From positions 186,001 through 250,000 of the forward strand of contig NZ_JRHN01000039.1 of the NCBI RefSeq assembly GCF_001299635.1: 64,000 nucleotides of DNA, given 5' to 3'. The translations under genes and the position numbers were made by a program. How positions within the stretch are numbered: the first letter of the stretch is position 1; the number at the start of each line of letters is the position of its first letter. The notes under the pieces are model-generated. The model ran no database searches, was not told where the DNA came from, and worked only from the letters and a program-made list of their open reading frames with translations. Source of the stretch: Clostridioides difficile (GTDB lineage Bacteria > Bacillota > Clostridia > Peptostreptococcales > Peptostreptococcaceae). Shown piece by piece: positions 25,848-34,787 of the stretch.

Positions 25848-27791
25848 CTAATTTTCCATTTCTTTAATCAACGAAACATTTTGCTTTTCTATAGAATTTA
25901 ACACATCTGTATCAGCTCCTATATCATAATCTGGCTGATACCATGATTTATTACTAAAATAACTCTTATATGGCTCTTCTTTAAACACATACCCATATCT
26001 TGCAAATATTTCATTTCTTATATAGGCTAACTCTCCTTTGCTATAACCCTCGAGTTCTTCTCTAGTCAAAACTCTTGAATCACTATCATATATAATATAA
26101 TCATCATCATAACTTACTTCTTTACTTTTTGAGTTAGAATCTGAATTTGAATCACTTTTACTGTTCTTGGTATTATTTTTTTCTTTATCACTCTCATCAC
26201 TTGTTTTATTATTTATGCTTTTGATAAATTTATCAGCTTCTTCTTTGGAAATTTTGTTAAGTGTACCACTTACTTTGTCAGCTTCTAATGAAATTTCATT
26301 ACTATTATATCTAGTTACAGACAGTTTTTTATTTGATGAACTATCCTTACTTTTTAATACCATACTATTGCTATCTGAACTTTCTACTTCATATTTAATC
26401 GTATAATTACCTTCTTCTTGGTTTTTAGTATAAAGTTTTATTTTATCAGGTTCTTCAAACTCAAATATATTATACTCATCAGCCTTCCAAAAACCACTTA
26501 AATCTTTTGGCTCTAGATTTTTAGAATAAATCAATTCATTTTCTAAATAAATCTCTGAGTACTTTTGTATATTACTCATTTCAACTTTATCTTTCTTAGT
26601 CTTCATATTATAAAAATGTACTTCCTTATTCTTGCTAGAATATACTATGTTCTCTGAATTAAAGGAATAACCAATCACATCACTTGCTATCTTCTCTTTA
26701 TCTAAAAATAATTCACCACTTGATTTAATATAAAGTAATTTATCATTATTAATAATAGATAAATTAGAATTTTCTTTCATGTCATTTCCTATTTTTTCTT
26801 CTTCTTTATTATCTTTCTTGATATATATGTCACCATCAGAATTTATAAATACAATACCATCATTAATTAAACTTATATAATCAATATCAGATTTTATTTT
26901 CTTAGATTCGTCTTTTCCTACTTCTTTTTCATATAATTCATCATCACTATTTATAAAGTAAAATTTATTATTTCTATATCTATAAGATCTAACATCTGAT
27001 GCTATTTTTTCACTTTTTCCATTTTTATATAAATACAATTCTCCTTTTAAGTCTTTATAATTATACTCACTTATATACATAATATCTTCATCATCAGATT
27101 TTACTCCCCATAAATTTGATACATCCGAACTAATCTTAACTTTATCATTTTTATCTAAGCTTTTTAAGTATAAATTATCATCATTATTTATAAATATCAC
27201 ATCGCCTTTATTGTTTATAATATCAAAATTTTTTATATCTGTTGATATTTTTTCTTTATCTCCATTTTCTTTATATAGATATAACTCTTCATCTGTATTA
27301 ACATAATATATATACTTTCCATCTTGAGATATCTTATATAATACAACATCATTGGCTATTTTTTCTTTGTCTTTCCCATCATACTTTACATACAAAGAAT
27401 TTTCTGATGATATATATGCCATAGTCTTTGAAGAAGGAATAAATTCATATGAGTTAAGTTCACTAGAAATTAAGTCTGATGCTAATTTTTCCTTTTCTTT
27501 TTTTAAATTGTATTTATACAAATTATTCTCTTTATCCTGAATTAATATAGATTGCTCCCCATTTATATAATCTCTCTTTGTATCTATAGGTATATCTGAT
27601 GCTATTTTTTCTTCATCCTTACCTTGTGTCTTTATATATACATCTGTCATACCATCAGAATTATCCTCATCTCTTTTTAATAGTATAAGAGAATTATCTC
27701 TTTTATCCTGACTATTTTTAGAGTTATTTTTTGTACAACCTGTGCATATAAGTACCAAACTTAAAACCATAAATAACCATTTCTTAGACAT
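25848..27791 (-). CDS. Repeat lipoprotein with C-terminal YARHG domain
   Basis: 647 residues. Signal peptide with lipobox-like CTGC at about residues 17-20, so probably membrane-anchored outside. Residues about 35-430 contain roughly ten degenerate repeats of about 35-45 residues, each with a KIASDV-like element followed by hydrophobic strands with paired acidic residues (NSDDELY, NTDEELYLY), suggesting a beta-propeller. An acidic, Ser-rich linker (about 535-565) leads to a YARHG-type domain (about 585-625: LAYIRNEIFARYGYVF...SWYQPDYD). Function unknown; the ends resemble cell-wall sensor proteins. Confidence 0.75.
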   Translation of the reverse strand: MSKKWLFMVLSLVLICTGCTKNNSKNSQDKRDNSLILLKRDEDNSDGMTDVYIKTQGKDEEKIASDIPIDTKRDYINGEQSILIQDKENNLYKYNLKKEKEKLASDLISSELNSYEFIPSSKTMAYISSENSLYVKYDGKDKEKIANDVVLYKISQDGKYIYYVNTDEELYLYKENGDKEKISTDIKNFDIINNKGDVIFINNDDNLYLKSLDKNDKVKISSDVSNLWGVKSDDEDIMYISEYNYKDLKGELYLYKNGKSEKIASDVRSYRYRNNKFYFINSDDELYEKEVGKDESKKIKSDIDYISLINDGIVFINSDGDIYIKKDNKEEEKIGNDMKENSNLSIINNDKLLYIKSSGELFLDKEKIASDVIGYSFNSENIVYSSKNKEVHFYNMKTKKDKVEMSNIQKYSEIYLENELIYSKNLEPKDLSGFWKADEYNIFEFEEPDKIKLYTKNQEEGNYTIKYEVESSDSNSMVLKSKDSSSNKKLSVTRYNSNEISLEADKVSGTLNKISKEEADKFIKSINNKTSDESDKEKNNTKNSKSDSNSDSNSKSKEVSYDDDYIIYDSDSRVLTREELEGYSKGELAYIRNEIFARYGYVFKEEPYKSYFSNKSWYQPDYDIGADTDVLNSIEKQNVSLIKEMEN

Positions 27792-27969
27792 TCTTACTCC
27801 CCCTCATATAATAGATAATGTAATAAATATTTTTTATATTTAACATTTTACACATTTTCATACTATAGCCTTATATATTTGTAATATAAAGCTAGCCTAC
27901 AAATTCATTTATATTTTTTCCATAATTATCTAAAATCACTTTATAGTTTATAGTATATCACAACAAACG

Positions 27970-28431
27970 TTATCCTATCACATTAACTATAACTACTCCA
28001 AAAGCCTTTAATGCTTCTTGAAGTACTTCATTTCCTCCATAAGGATATCCTATGGGATTAAAATAAAGTTTTGAAGTTTTTTCTTCAATCATTTTACAAC
28101 CTTCTATTGTATAATCACCTATACCAATTTCAGAAAATACAGTTTCAAAATCCCACGGAACAGATTTCAAATACTCTTGTCTTTTTTCTTCATCTAACTG
28201 TTTATATTTCTCCCAAAACATTTTATTTTCTTCTTCTGTTGGCCACCAAAAATAATCTAATTCTTCTCTATAATAAAAATCTTCCACTCTTTCTAAAATA
28301 TAATATTCCAAATCATTAACTTGTACACAATCATTTTTTATACTTGCTATATATGAAAATAAATTCTCAATCCTCTTAAATACTTCAATATTATCAACAT
28401 TAAATTCAATAAAACAAAATTCACACATCAT
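27970..28431 (-). CDS. Hypothetical protein
   Basis: 153 residues, no signal peptide or membrane segment. Rich in aromatic and acidic residues (for example ELDYFWWPTEEENKMFWEKYK). Two Cys lie near the start (CEFC). No recognised family. Probably real: AGGAGGGGAA precedes the ATG and the codon pattern is like its neighbours. Independent unit between a lipoprotein gene and asnS. Confidence 0.65.
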   Translation of the reverse strand: MMCEFCFIEFNVDNIEVFKRIENLFSYIASIKNDCVQVNDLEYYILERVEDFYYREELDYFWWPTEEENKMFWEKYKQLDEEKRQEYLKSVPWDFETVFSEIGIGDYTIEGCKMIEEKTSKLYFNPIGYPYGGNEVLQEALKAFGVVIVNVIG

Positions 28432-28512
28432 ATTCCCCTCCTAACTTGAATACTTTATACTTATATTGTATTGCAAAATAAAATTAATTAAATCATATGT
28501 TTACAAGTACAA

Positions 28513-28558
28513 TAAAAATAACTTGCATATATCCAAACTAGATAATATACAAGTTATT
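28513..28558 (-). terminator. Terminator of asnS
   Basis: Stem AATAACTTG (28517-28525) / CAAGTTATT (28550-28558), extended by further A-T pairs, followed on the minus strand by a T-rich run. Confidence 0.75.
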
Positions 28559-28607
28559 TACTATTTTTATGCTTAAAATTATATAATTTTACTATAATTT
28601 ATAATTA

Positions 28608-30005
28608 TTAGAATTCAGCATTCTTAGGAGTTCTTGGGAAAGGTATAACGTCTCTTATATTAGACATACCTGTCATATACATAATTATTCTTTCAAATCC
28701 AAGACCAAATCCAGAGTGAGTAGCAGTACCAAATTTTCTAAGCTCTAAATACCACCAGTAATCTTCTTCTCTTAATCCCATTTCATGAATTCTATCTAAT
28801 AAAACGTCTTCTCTTTCTTCTCTTTGAGAACCCCCAACTATTTCTCCAACACCAGGAACTAATAAATCCATTGCTCTAACAGTTTTACCATCTTCATTCA
28901 TTCTCATATAGAATGCCTTTATATCTTTTGGATAATCAGTTACAAATACTGGACAGTTGTATATTTGCTCTGTTATATATCTTTCATGCTCAGTTTGAAG
29001 GTCACATCCCCATTCAACTGGATACTCAAATTCATGACCTGATTCAATTAATAACTCTACTGCTTTAGTGTATGTTATTCTAACAAATTCAGAGTTTACT
29101 ATCTTATTTAATCTTTCTAATAATCCTTTATCTATAAAACTATTAAAGAATTCCATTTCTTCAGGAGCATTTTCTAAAACATAACTTATAACATATTTTA
29201 TCATATCTTCTGCAAGTTCCATGTTATCTTCAAGGTCTGCAAAAACTATTTCTGGTTCTATCATCCAAAACTCTGAAGCATGTCTTCCTGTGTAAGAGTT
29301 TTCAGCTCTAAATGTAGGTCCAAAAGTATAAACATTTCTAAAAGAAAGTGCCATTATTTCAGCGTTTAATTGTCCACTAACTGTTAAATTTGCTTCTTTT
29401 CCAAAGAAATCTTGAGTATAGTCTATTTTTCCATCTTCAGTTTTTGGAATATCATTTAAATCCATAGTTGTTATTCTAAACATTTCTCCTGCACCTTCAC
29501 AGTCACTACCTGTTATGATTGGAGAATGTGCATATACAAAGTTTCTTTCTTGGAAAAACTTGTGTATAGCATATGCAGCTATTGATCTTACTCTAAATAC
29601 AGCTGAGAAAGTATTACTTCTTGGTCTTAAATGTGCTATTGTTCTTAAGTATTCAAGTGTATGTCTTTTCTTTTGTAGCGGATATGAACTATCTGATTCC
29701 CCTTCTACAACTATACTTTTTGCATGTATCTCTACAGGTTGTTTAGCTCCTTCTGTAGATACCAATTCACCTTCCACAAATATAGATGAGCTTATTGCTA
29801 ATTTTCCTATTTCTTTAAAATTTTCTACTTTCTCATCAAATACTATTTGCATATTCTTAAAAAAGCTTCCATCATTTAACTCTATAAATCCAAAGTTCTT
29901 AGATACTCTAGATGTTCTTATCCATCCAGCTACTTTTACAGTTTTTCCTATGTACTGCTCTTTGTCTCTGTACAATTCTTTTACTGTTATAAATTCCTTT
30001 TGCAT
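28608..30005 (-). CDS. asnS: Asparaginyl-tRNA synthetase
   Basis: 465-residue class IIb synthetase charging tRNA-Asn. N-terminal OB-fold anticodon-binding domain (about 15-105: [24 protein letters not shown]), motif 2 around [21 protein letters not shown], and motif 3 [15 protein letters not shown] at the end. The overall signature is AsnRS rather than AspRS. Expression is probably controlled by the T-box leader just upstream, whose specifier reads AAC (Asn). Called asnC or asnS in different annotations. Confidence 0.95.
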   Translation of the reverse strand: MQKEFITVKELYRDKEQYIGKTVKVAGWIRTSRVSKNFGFIELNDGSFFKNMQIVFDEKVENFKEIGKLAISSSIFVEGELVSTEGAKQPVEIHAKSIVVEGESDSSYPLQKKRHTLEYLRTIAHLRPRSNTFSAVFRVRSIAAYAIHKFFQERNFVYAHSPIITGSDCEGAGEMFRITTMDLNDIPKTEDGKIDYTQDFFGKEANLTVSGQLNAEIMALSFRNVYTFGPTFRAENSYTGRHASEFWMIEPEIVFADLEDNMELAEDMIKYVISYVLENAPEEMEFFNSFIDKGLLERLNKIVNSEFVRITYTKAVELLIESGHEFEYPVEWGCDLQTEHERYITEQIYNCPVFVTDYPKDIKAFYMRMNEDGKTVRAMDLLVPGVGEIVGGSQREEREDVLLDRIHEMGLREEDYWWYLELRKFGTATHSGFGLGFERIIMYMTGMSNIRDVIPFPRTPKNAEF

Positions 30006-30054
30006 TTTAAATCCTCCTAGTATAATTATTATTAATTTCTTATAAATATAATTT

Positions 30055-30345
30055 CAATAAAAAAAAGCCCTTCATCCCTATATAAAGGGACGAAAGACTA
30101 TTACTCTCGCGGTACCACCCTAATTGTCATAAATGACCTCTTAGTTAAGCAATGCTTAAAGCCTATAACGGTGCCTTCCGTCTAAGTCTACTTGCTAAAC
30201 AAGCTTTCGATTAGAAACTCCAAGATGTTCTTCAATATAAACCTCGTATTGAGCTCTCACCGTCCTCAACTCGCTAAAACTACATTTTATATCTACTCTT
30301 CTCTTCACAGTATTTATCTTTTATTATTTCCGCTAATTAACAAAA
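30055..30345 (-). promoter_or_regulatory. T-box riboswitch, tRNA-Asn specific
   Basis: The minus strand carries the conserved T-box AGGGTGGTACCGCG (complement of 30108-30121), a Stem I region with AGAGTAGA and GGTGAGAGCTC elements (about 30245-30300), and a likely specifier AAC (complement of 30227-30229) in GAACATCTTGGAG. The terminator stem (30069-30096) ends in a T-run at 30058-30066. Uncharged tRNA-Asn should favour the antiterminator and raise asnS expression. Confidence 0.93.
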
Positions 30346-30407
30346 TTATACCAATTTATAAATTTTTAGTCAATAAATTTATGAAATTGATACTGATTGC
30401 TATTTAT

Positions 30408-30473
30408 AAAAAAAGTAGAGTAGCACATTATTCATCAAACTAGATATAAGTCTACAAGCCAATACTACTCTAC
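30408..30473 (-). terminator. Terminator after the DUF3787 gene
   Basis: Nine-bp stem GTAGAGTAG (30415-30423) / CTACTCTAC (30465-30473), loop about 41 bases, with seven T residues after it on the minus strand. Confidence 0.7.
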
Positions 30474-30518
30474 AAAATCACAATAAATACTTATTTTTAT
30501 CATTGAATCTTACAATTT

Positions 30519-30713
30519 TTATAACTTACTTCCATTGTCAACCCAATCTTTTGCTTCCTCAACACTATTAAGTGAAGGTATTGAAACTTTACTATGAGGT
30601 TTTAATTTTTCAACATCAGCCCATGCTGCTGTTGACTCATTTCCAACTAAAAGTGGACTTCTAAGTCTTTTATTATCTTTGCCTTTTAATGCTCTTGCTT
30701 TCTTATTTTCCAA
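30519..30713 (-). CDS. DUF3787-type small protein
   Basis: 64 residues. The C-terminal half, TAAWADVEKLKPHSKVSIPSLNSVEEAKDWVDNG, resembles the clostridial DUF3787 family as I remember it; function unknown. The likely start is TTG 30713: the extended Shine-Dalgarno GAGGTGAT lies 4 bases upstream, while the GTG at 30722 overlaps it. A basic N-terminus (KKARALKGKDNKRLRSP) suggests nucleic-acid or membrane contact. It is the last native-looking gene before the acquired segment. Confidence 0.65.
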   Translation of the reverse strand: MENKKARALKGKDNKRLRSPLLVGNESTAAWADVEKLKPHSKVSIPSLNSVEEAKDWVDNGSKL

Positions 30714-30722
30714 AACTATCAC

Positions 30723-31183
30723 CTCTATTATTTATTTTGTAATAGTTTTAGCAATTTTTCAAATTAAATTCATAAGTTGAGATTATAATGATTTTTAAAT
30801 AAATAATATACATTTTTAATACCTAATTCATTCCTATTTTTATCCAAAATTTTTATTTCATATTACAAAATATACGACTATCTTTTTATTTTAATATTAA
30901 TTTTTGGTACTATTTTTTAATATAAAAAACATACTAAAAATCTGATTATCCCCTAGAACACAGTACCTATCCGCATATATACAGGACTAACAAAGCCATT
31001 TTACTACTAATTTACTACTACCGAATGAGCCTTGATACGTTGATAAGTCCTAGAAATGCAAAGATATGGTATTAACACATCAGTATTGTATCAAAAAAAA
31101 ACTAAATATTTTATAGAACATGGAACACGAAAAAAGGTGTTCCTTTTCTATTTGCAGGCGTTCTTAATTGAGCGTCTTTTTTC
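30723..31183. other. Intergenic region with the probable left edge of acquired DNA
   Basis: About 30723-30945 is typical very AT-rich host intergenic DNA. From about 30950 the sequence becomes less AT-rich. On the minus strand 31039-30983 reads LSTYQGSFGSSKLVVKWLC then stop, resembling a C-terminal integrase tail but too short to call. Near 31125-31146 GGAACAC/GTGTTCC forms a hairpin and a plus-strand frame reads GTRKKVFLFYLQAFLIE, resembling the start of the TcpC membrane segment. No intact gene. Confidence 0.5.
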
Positions 31184-32143
31184 ATGCAAAATTACTATGA
31201 AAGGAAATACTATGCTCTTGAAGAAACAGCTCCAGCAGGTTATGTATTGAATCAAAACAAGATTCCATTTGAGTTAAAATATGCAGGTCAAACCGTAGAT
31301 ACTGCAGTTCAATCTACTACTGTAAAAGAAGTTGTTATCACTGGTGGCTTTGACCTTGTGAAGTTTGGAAACTATGACTGGCAAACAACATTAGTTAGTA
31401 TCTTAAATCCAAAAGAAATCATTGAGAAACAGGTTGTTGATACGAATAGCATTGAGAGTTTTGTAGAATCCTTTAGCAAGGAATATTTTTCATGGCAACA
31501 GTCGCAAGATTCACAGGACAAACGAATTGAACGTTTGAAGAATTATCTGACTGAAAACCTACAACAGTTGAATACTGAAATGGTTCGCTCGGATATTCCT
31601 ACTAGTTCTATTGTCAACAGCTTTCAAGTATGGAGTGTGACACAGAACAATGAAAATGCCTATGATGTACTCTTTTCAGTAGGACAACAGATTTCAGAGG
31701 GCGAGAACAAAAAGAATATCGCTTCCACCTATACTGTTACTGTCTATGTAGATGAAGTAGGAAATATGGTAATTATTAAGAACCCTACCATTGACATCAA
31801 GCCACAAAAGGCAAGCTATGAGCCTGTACTTTCTGATAGTGACAGAACGGTGGACACAAATACAACAGAGGAAATTAATAGTTTCCTAGACACATTCTTC
31901 AAGCTCTATCCTACTGCAACAGAAAAAGAGCTATCTTACTATGTAAGTAATCAAGCACTTGATGTAATTAATAAAGATTATGTATTTGTGGAACTTGTGA
32001 ATCCTGTTTATACACAAGTTAACAATCAAGTGACCGCTATTGTAACAGTGAAATACCTTGATAAGGAAACCAAAGTTACACAGCTTTCCCAGTTTGAGCT
32101 TACTTTGCAGAAAAATGACAACTGGAAAATAATAATGGAATAG
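31184..32143 (+). pseudogene. Rearranged TcpC/ORF13-like conjugation gene with SpaA fragment
   Basis: The frame encodes 319 residues in two unrelated parts. Residues about 9-75 (YYALEETAPAGYVLNQNKIPFELKY, then GGFDLVKFGNYDW) match SpaA/Cna-B repeats of LPXTG surface proteins. From EIIEKQVVDTNSIESF (about 77) to the end it matches the extracytoplasmic part of the Tn916 ORF13/TcpC conjugation protein (for example FFKLYPTATEKELSYYV). TcpC's cytoplasmic and membrane N-terminus is missing, or left out of frame near 31125. No signal peptide or good ribosome-binding site is seen, so it is probably a dead remnant of an integrative conjugative element. Confidence 0.8.
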
Positions 32144-32230
32144 TTTCTATGTAAATATATTTTTACTATCTTACCTAACTAATTGAAAGATGATATAATT
32201 TAATCAAAGATTTGGTAAAGAGGGATGAAT

Positions 32231-32851
32231 ATGCATTTAATTGATTTTATGAATGAAGATATTAAAAAGAAGCTTGTTAAAAAAACGTATAAAAAGAAAG
32301 AGACTATTCTTTTTGCTGAGCAAGAAAATGAATATGTAATTCTTATGATTGACGGTATTGCAGAAGCATTCATCTTAAATGTGAAAGGAAACATCTCAAC
32401 TATTCATCTTTATAGAAGTGGTAGTTTTTTTGGAGAAATGGAACAATTTAATGATGGGAAAAAACCCGTTGAAATTGTCGCTTTCACAGATTGTAATGTA
32501 TATAAACTTCATAGAGATGATTTTTTAAACTGGTTAAGGGGAGATTTTGAAGCTACAAAATTTCTGATTCGAGAAATATCTAGTAAATTAGTTGTAAATG
32601 CTGAATTAATTGAAGAATTATCATCTTTAAGTGTTAAAGAACGACTTCTGAGGTGTATATCCTTACACTATTATAGAAGTGAATTAAATCTGCTTACCAA
32701 AAAACAGCTTGCTAGCGAAGTAAACGCTCCAATTAGAAGCATTAATCGTGCTATAAATGAATGTGTACAAGAACATCTAATTGCTTATGAAAACAAAAGA
32801 TTTAGTGTAATTAATCAGCGAGAGGTATTAAAGAATCTTCCTACAACATAA
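32231..32851 (+). CDS. Crp/Fnr-family regulator of the acquired segment
   Basis: About 206 residues: N-terminal cyclic-nucleotide-type barrel (about 10-115, with GSFFGEMEQF) and C-terminal winged helix (about 145-205, recognition helix APIRSINRAINEC). No FNR cysteine cluster. Two ATGs follow GAGGG; 32231 (MHLIDF) has 6-base spacing, while 32225 directly abuts the site. It ends at a strong terminator, and the next promoter carries a palindrome at the class II activator position, so it probably controls the nucleotidyltransferase operon. Confidence 0.82.
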   Translation: MHLIDFMNEDIKKKLVKKTYKKKETILFAEQENEYVILMIDGIAEAFILNVKGNISTIHLYRSGSFFGEMEQFNDGKKPVEIVAFTDCNVYKLHRDDFLNWLRGDFEATKFLIREISSKLVVNAELIEELSSLSVKERLLRCISLHYYRSELNLLTKKQLASEVNAPIRSINRAINECVQEHLIAYENKRFSVINQREVLKNLPTT

Positions 32852-32861
32852 GTATAATTTC

Positions 32862-32898
32862 AAAAAAGTATTGGATAATAATTATTCAATACTTTTTT
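32862..32898 (+). terminator. Terminator of the Crp-like gene
   Basis: Perfect 12-bp stem, arms 32862-32873 and 32887-32898, with A-run and T-run forming its base; works in either direction. Confidence 0.9.
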
Positions 32899-32904
32899 AT
32901 TTCG

Positions 32905-32945
32905 GGTCAAGTGACCTATTTTTTTTTATTTCTTCATTATATAAT
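32905..32945 (+). promoter_or_regulatory. Promoter with class II-type operator
   Basis: Perfect 12-bp palindrome GGTCAAGTGACC-type (32905-32916: GGTCA, AG, TGACC) upstream of a perfect TATAAT (32940-32945). No good -35 is present. With a start near 32952, the palindrome centre (32910.5) is at -41.5, the same geometry as the asr promoter. Binding by the adjacent Crp-like protein is inferred. Confidence 0.6.
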
Positions 32946-33006
32946 ACTCCTATGCATAATTATGTTGGATTGATAGCTAATAAAAGAAAGTGAGAGGTGT
33001 TATATT

Positions 33007-33789
33007 ATGACTAAAACACAACAGGAAATGATACAAAACGTATTAGAATTTTCAAAAAGAGATAGTAGGATAATAGGACTTGCAATTAGCGGTTCTTATA
33101 TCACAAAATCGTTAGATGAATATTCTGATTTGGATTTTCTGATTGTAACAGATGATAAATCCTATGAAGAAGTTATCGAAGAGAGATTACTTATTGTGGA
33201 ACAGTTTGGAACATTAGTTTCTGCTTTTACTGGCGAACACGTTGGAGAACCTCGATTGATAATTTCCCTCTATGATTCCCCTGTTCTTCATGTTGATTTT
33301 AAGTTTACAACCTTAGATGGTTTACTAGATAGGGTTGAAGATTCAGCTATTCTCTATGAAGAAAACAACTGCATAACAGAAATTTATTCTAAAAAAGAAG
33401 CATACTTCCCAACTCCAGACTTACAGTGGATTGAAGATAGATTTTGGATTTGGGTTCATTACGCTTGCACTAAGATTGGACGTAGAGAACTATTTGAAAC
33501 AATTGATTTTTTATCTTTTTTAAGACAATCAGTACTTGCCCCATTAATACAGCTTCTCTTAGGTAAATTACCTCGTGGAGTTAGAAAAATTGAATTGGAC
33601 GCACCCCAATATATTGAAGCATTAGAAAAGACGGTTGCTACCCATGAATATGAAAGCTGTGTTAATGCATTGCAGGCTACTATCAACCTGTATCTTGAGT
33701 TAAGAGAGGAATTATCACAAAGTCCTATTGTCCGAAAGGTTGAAGCTGAAAGGGTTGCATTACAGTATTTTCAAGATTTAATCAAATAA
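33007..33789 (+). CDS. Nucleotidyltransferase-domain protein
   Basis: 260 residues. The N-terminal polymerase-beta-type nucleotidyltransferase motif GSYITKSLDEYSDLDF (about 29-44) has G-S and D-x-D, with a third acid likely in LHVDFKF (about 96-102). The helical C-terminus resembles drug-adenylylating enzymes in overall layout. It could modify an aminoglycoside or lincosamide, but it is not clearly any named resistance class. First gene of a three-gene unit; 58 bases separate it from the next start. Good GAGAGG ribosome-binding site. Confidence 0.75.
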   Translation: MTKTQQEMIQNVLEFSKRDSRIIGLAISGSYITKSLDEYSDLDFLIVTDDKSYEEVIEERLLIVEQFGTLVSAFTGEHVGEPRLIISLYDSPVLHVDFKFTTLDGLLDRVEDSAILYEENNCITEIYSKKEAYFPTPDLQWIEDRFWIWVHYACTKIGRRELFETIDFLSFLRQSVLAPLIQLLLGKLPRGVRKIELDAPQYIEALEKTVATHEYESCVNALQATINLYLELREELSQSPIVRKVEAERVALQYFQDLIK

Positions 33790-33847
33790 ACCCAAAGTAA
33801 AAAAACATTGAATAGTAAATTTGAAAGTAACAGTATGGAGGATAACT

Positions 33848-34774
33848 ATGAGTGATATTTTAAGTAGAATTACAAATAAAATTGGGGATAAGAATATAGT
33901 TGATAAGTTAGCAGCTCTATCAAAATCAGATTTGAACTCACTTCTATTAGAAGTGTTTGATAGACAAGCAAATACTTTAACTGCAACTGATATTCTAAAG
34001 TCATACCAACTAAATAGATTTACTATCCCTAGCGGTATAGATCCAGAAGAAATTCATGCTTTGGAATCAAAATTATTGAGAAAAGCATTCAATATGGATA
34101 TCAAGACGATTATGCTTTCTCCCTCTGCTCCATTAGGTAGCTGTAGCGTTTTTGGCTCCGTAGATCAATATAACGTAGTAAGTGCTCTACGAGGGACAGA
34201 AACACTTGCAGACCCCTCAAATATGTTGGCAATAATTATTGCTGATAAATTAAAAAGAAAAGAAGAAAATAATACCATACCTATCCACATGGCTACTACT
34301 GCTAGGGCAATAAGAGCACAAAATTTTGTAGGTGAAGGTTTATATTCACATTTTGGCTTATATTGTATGGTTTCATCTGGTATAGATACAGGGTCTTACA
34401 CTTGTGAAAAAATGTTGTTAGAAAAGCACTTAAACTATTATAAAGATATATTAAGTGAAATAGAAAATGTTCGTTTCTCTATTATTCTACGCAAAAGAAA
34501 CGGATACAAAGATAATGACGGATTTTTCGACAGAATTGTTGAAACTATCAAACTTATTTTTCCTAATATAGAGTTATTAATTCATAATGATGATGTTGAT
34601 AATAATTATTATAAAGGTATCAATTTCAAATTATTGGTCAAACAAGGAAATGAAACCGTTGAAATAGTTGACGGTGGATTTGTTGACTGGACTTATCAAA
34701 TGCTTGGAAATAAAAAAGAACGCTGTTTGATAAGTGGTATTGGCTTAGAAAGATTTCTTGTAGCTGTTTCATAA
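33848..34774 (+). CDS. Stand-alone class II aminoacyl-tRNA-synthetase-like protein
   Basis: About 308 residues. No tRNA anticodon-binding domain is apparent. The middle has a motif 2-like stretch (TTARAIRAQNFVGEGLYSHFGLYCMVSSG, about residues 155-185) and the end has a motif 3-like SGIGLERFLVAV, as in HisRS/HisZ-type class II folds. Function unknown; such paralogues can transfer amino acids or regulate enzymes. Start 33848 (MSDIL) is chosen because GGAGG is 6 bases upstream; the reading from 33821 lacks a site. It lies between a nucleotidyltransferase and an acetyltransferase gene. Confidence 0.6.
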   Translation: MSDILSRITNKIGDKNIVDKLAALSKSDLNSLLLEVFDRQANTLTATDILKSYQLNRFTIPSGIDPEEIHALESKLLRKAFNMDIKTIMLSPSAPLGSCSVFGSVDQYNVVSALRGTETLADPSNMLAIIIADKLKRKEENNTIPIHMATTARAIRAQNFVGEGLYSHFGLYCMVSSGIDTGSYTCEKMLLEKHLNYYKDILSEIENVRFSIILRKRNGYKDNDGFFDRIVETIKLIFPNIELLIHNDDVDNNYYKGINFKLLVKQGNETVEIVDGGFVDWTYQMLGNKKERCLISGIGLERFLVAVS

Positions 34775-34787
34775 AAGGAGAAGAAAA

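Noticed and set aside
30983-31039. Minus-strand tail reading like an integrase C-terminus
   Set aside because: Under 20 residues and no upstream catalytic region; too short to call a gene.
33007-33789. Calling the nucleotidyltransferase a specific aminoglycoside or lincosamide resistance gene
   Set aside because: The motif supports the fold only; I cannot match it to a named resistance class by eye.
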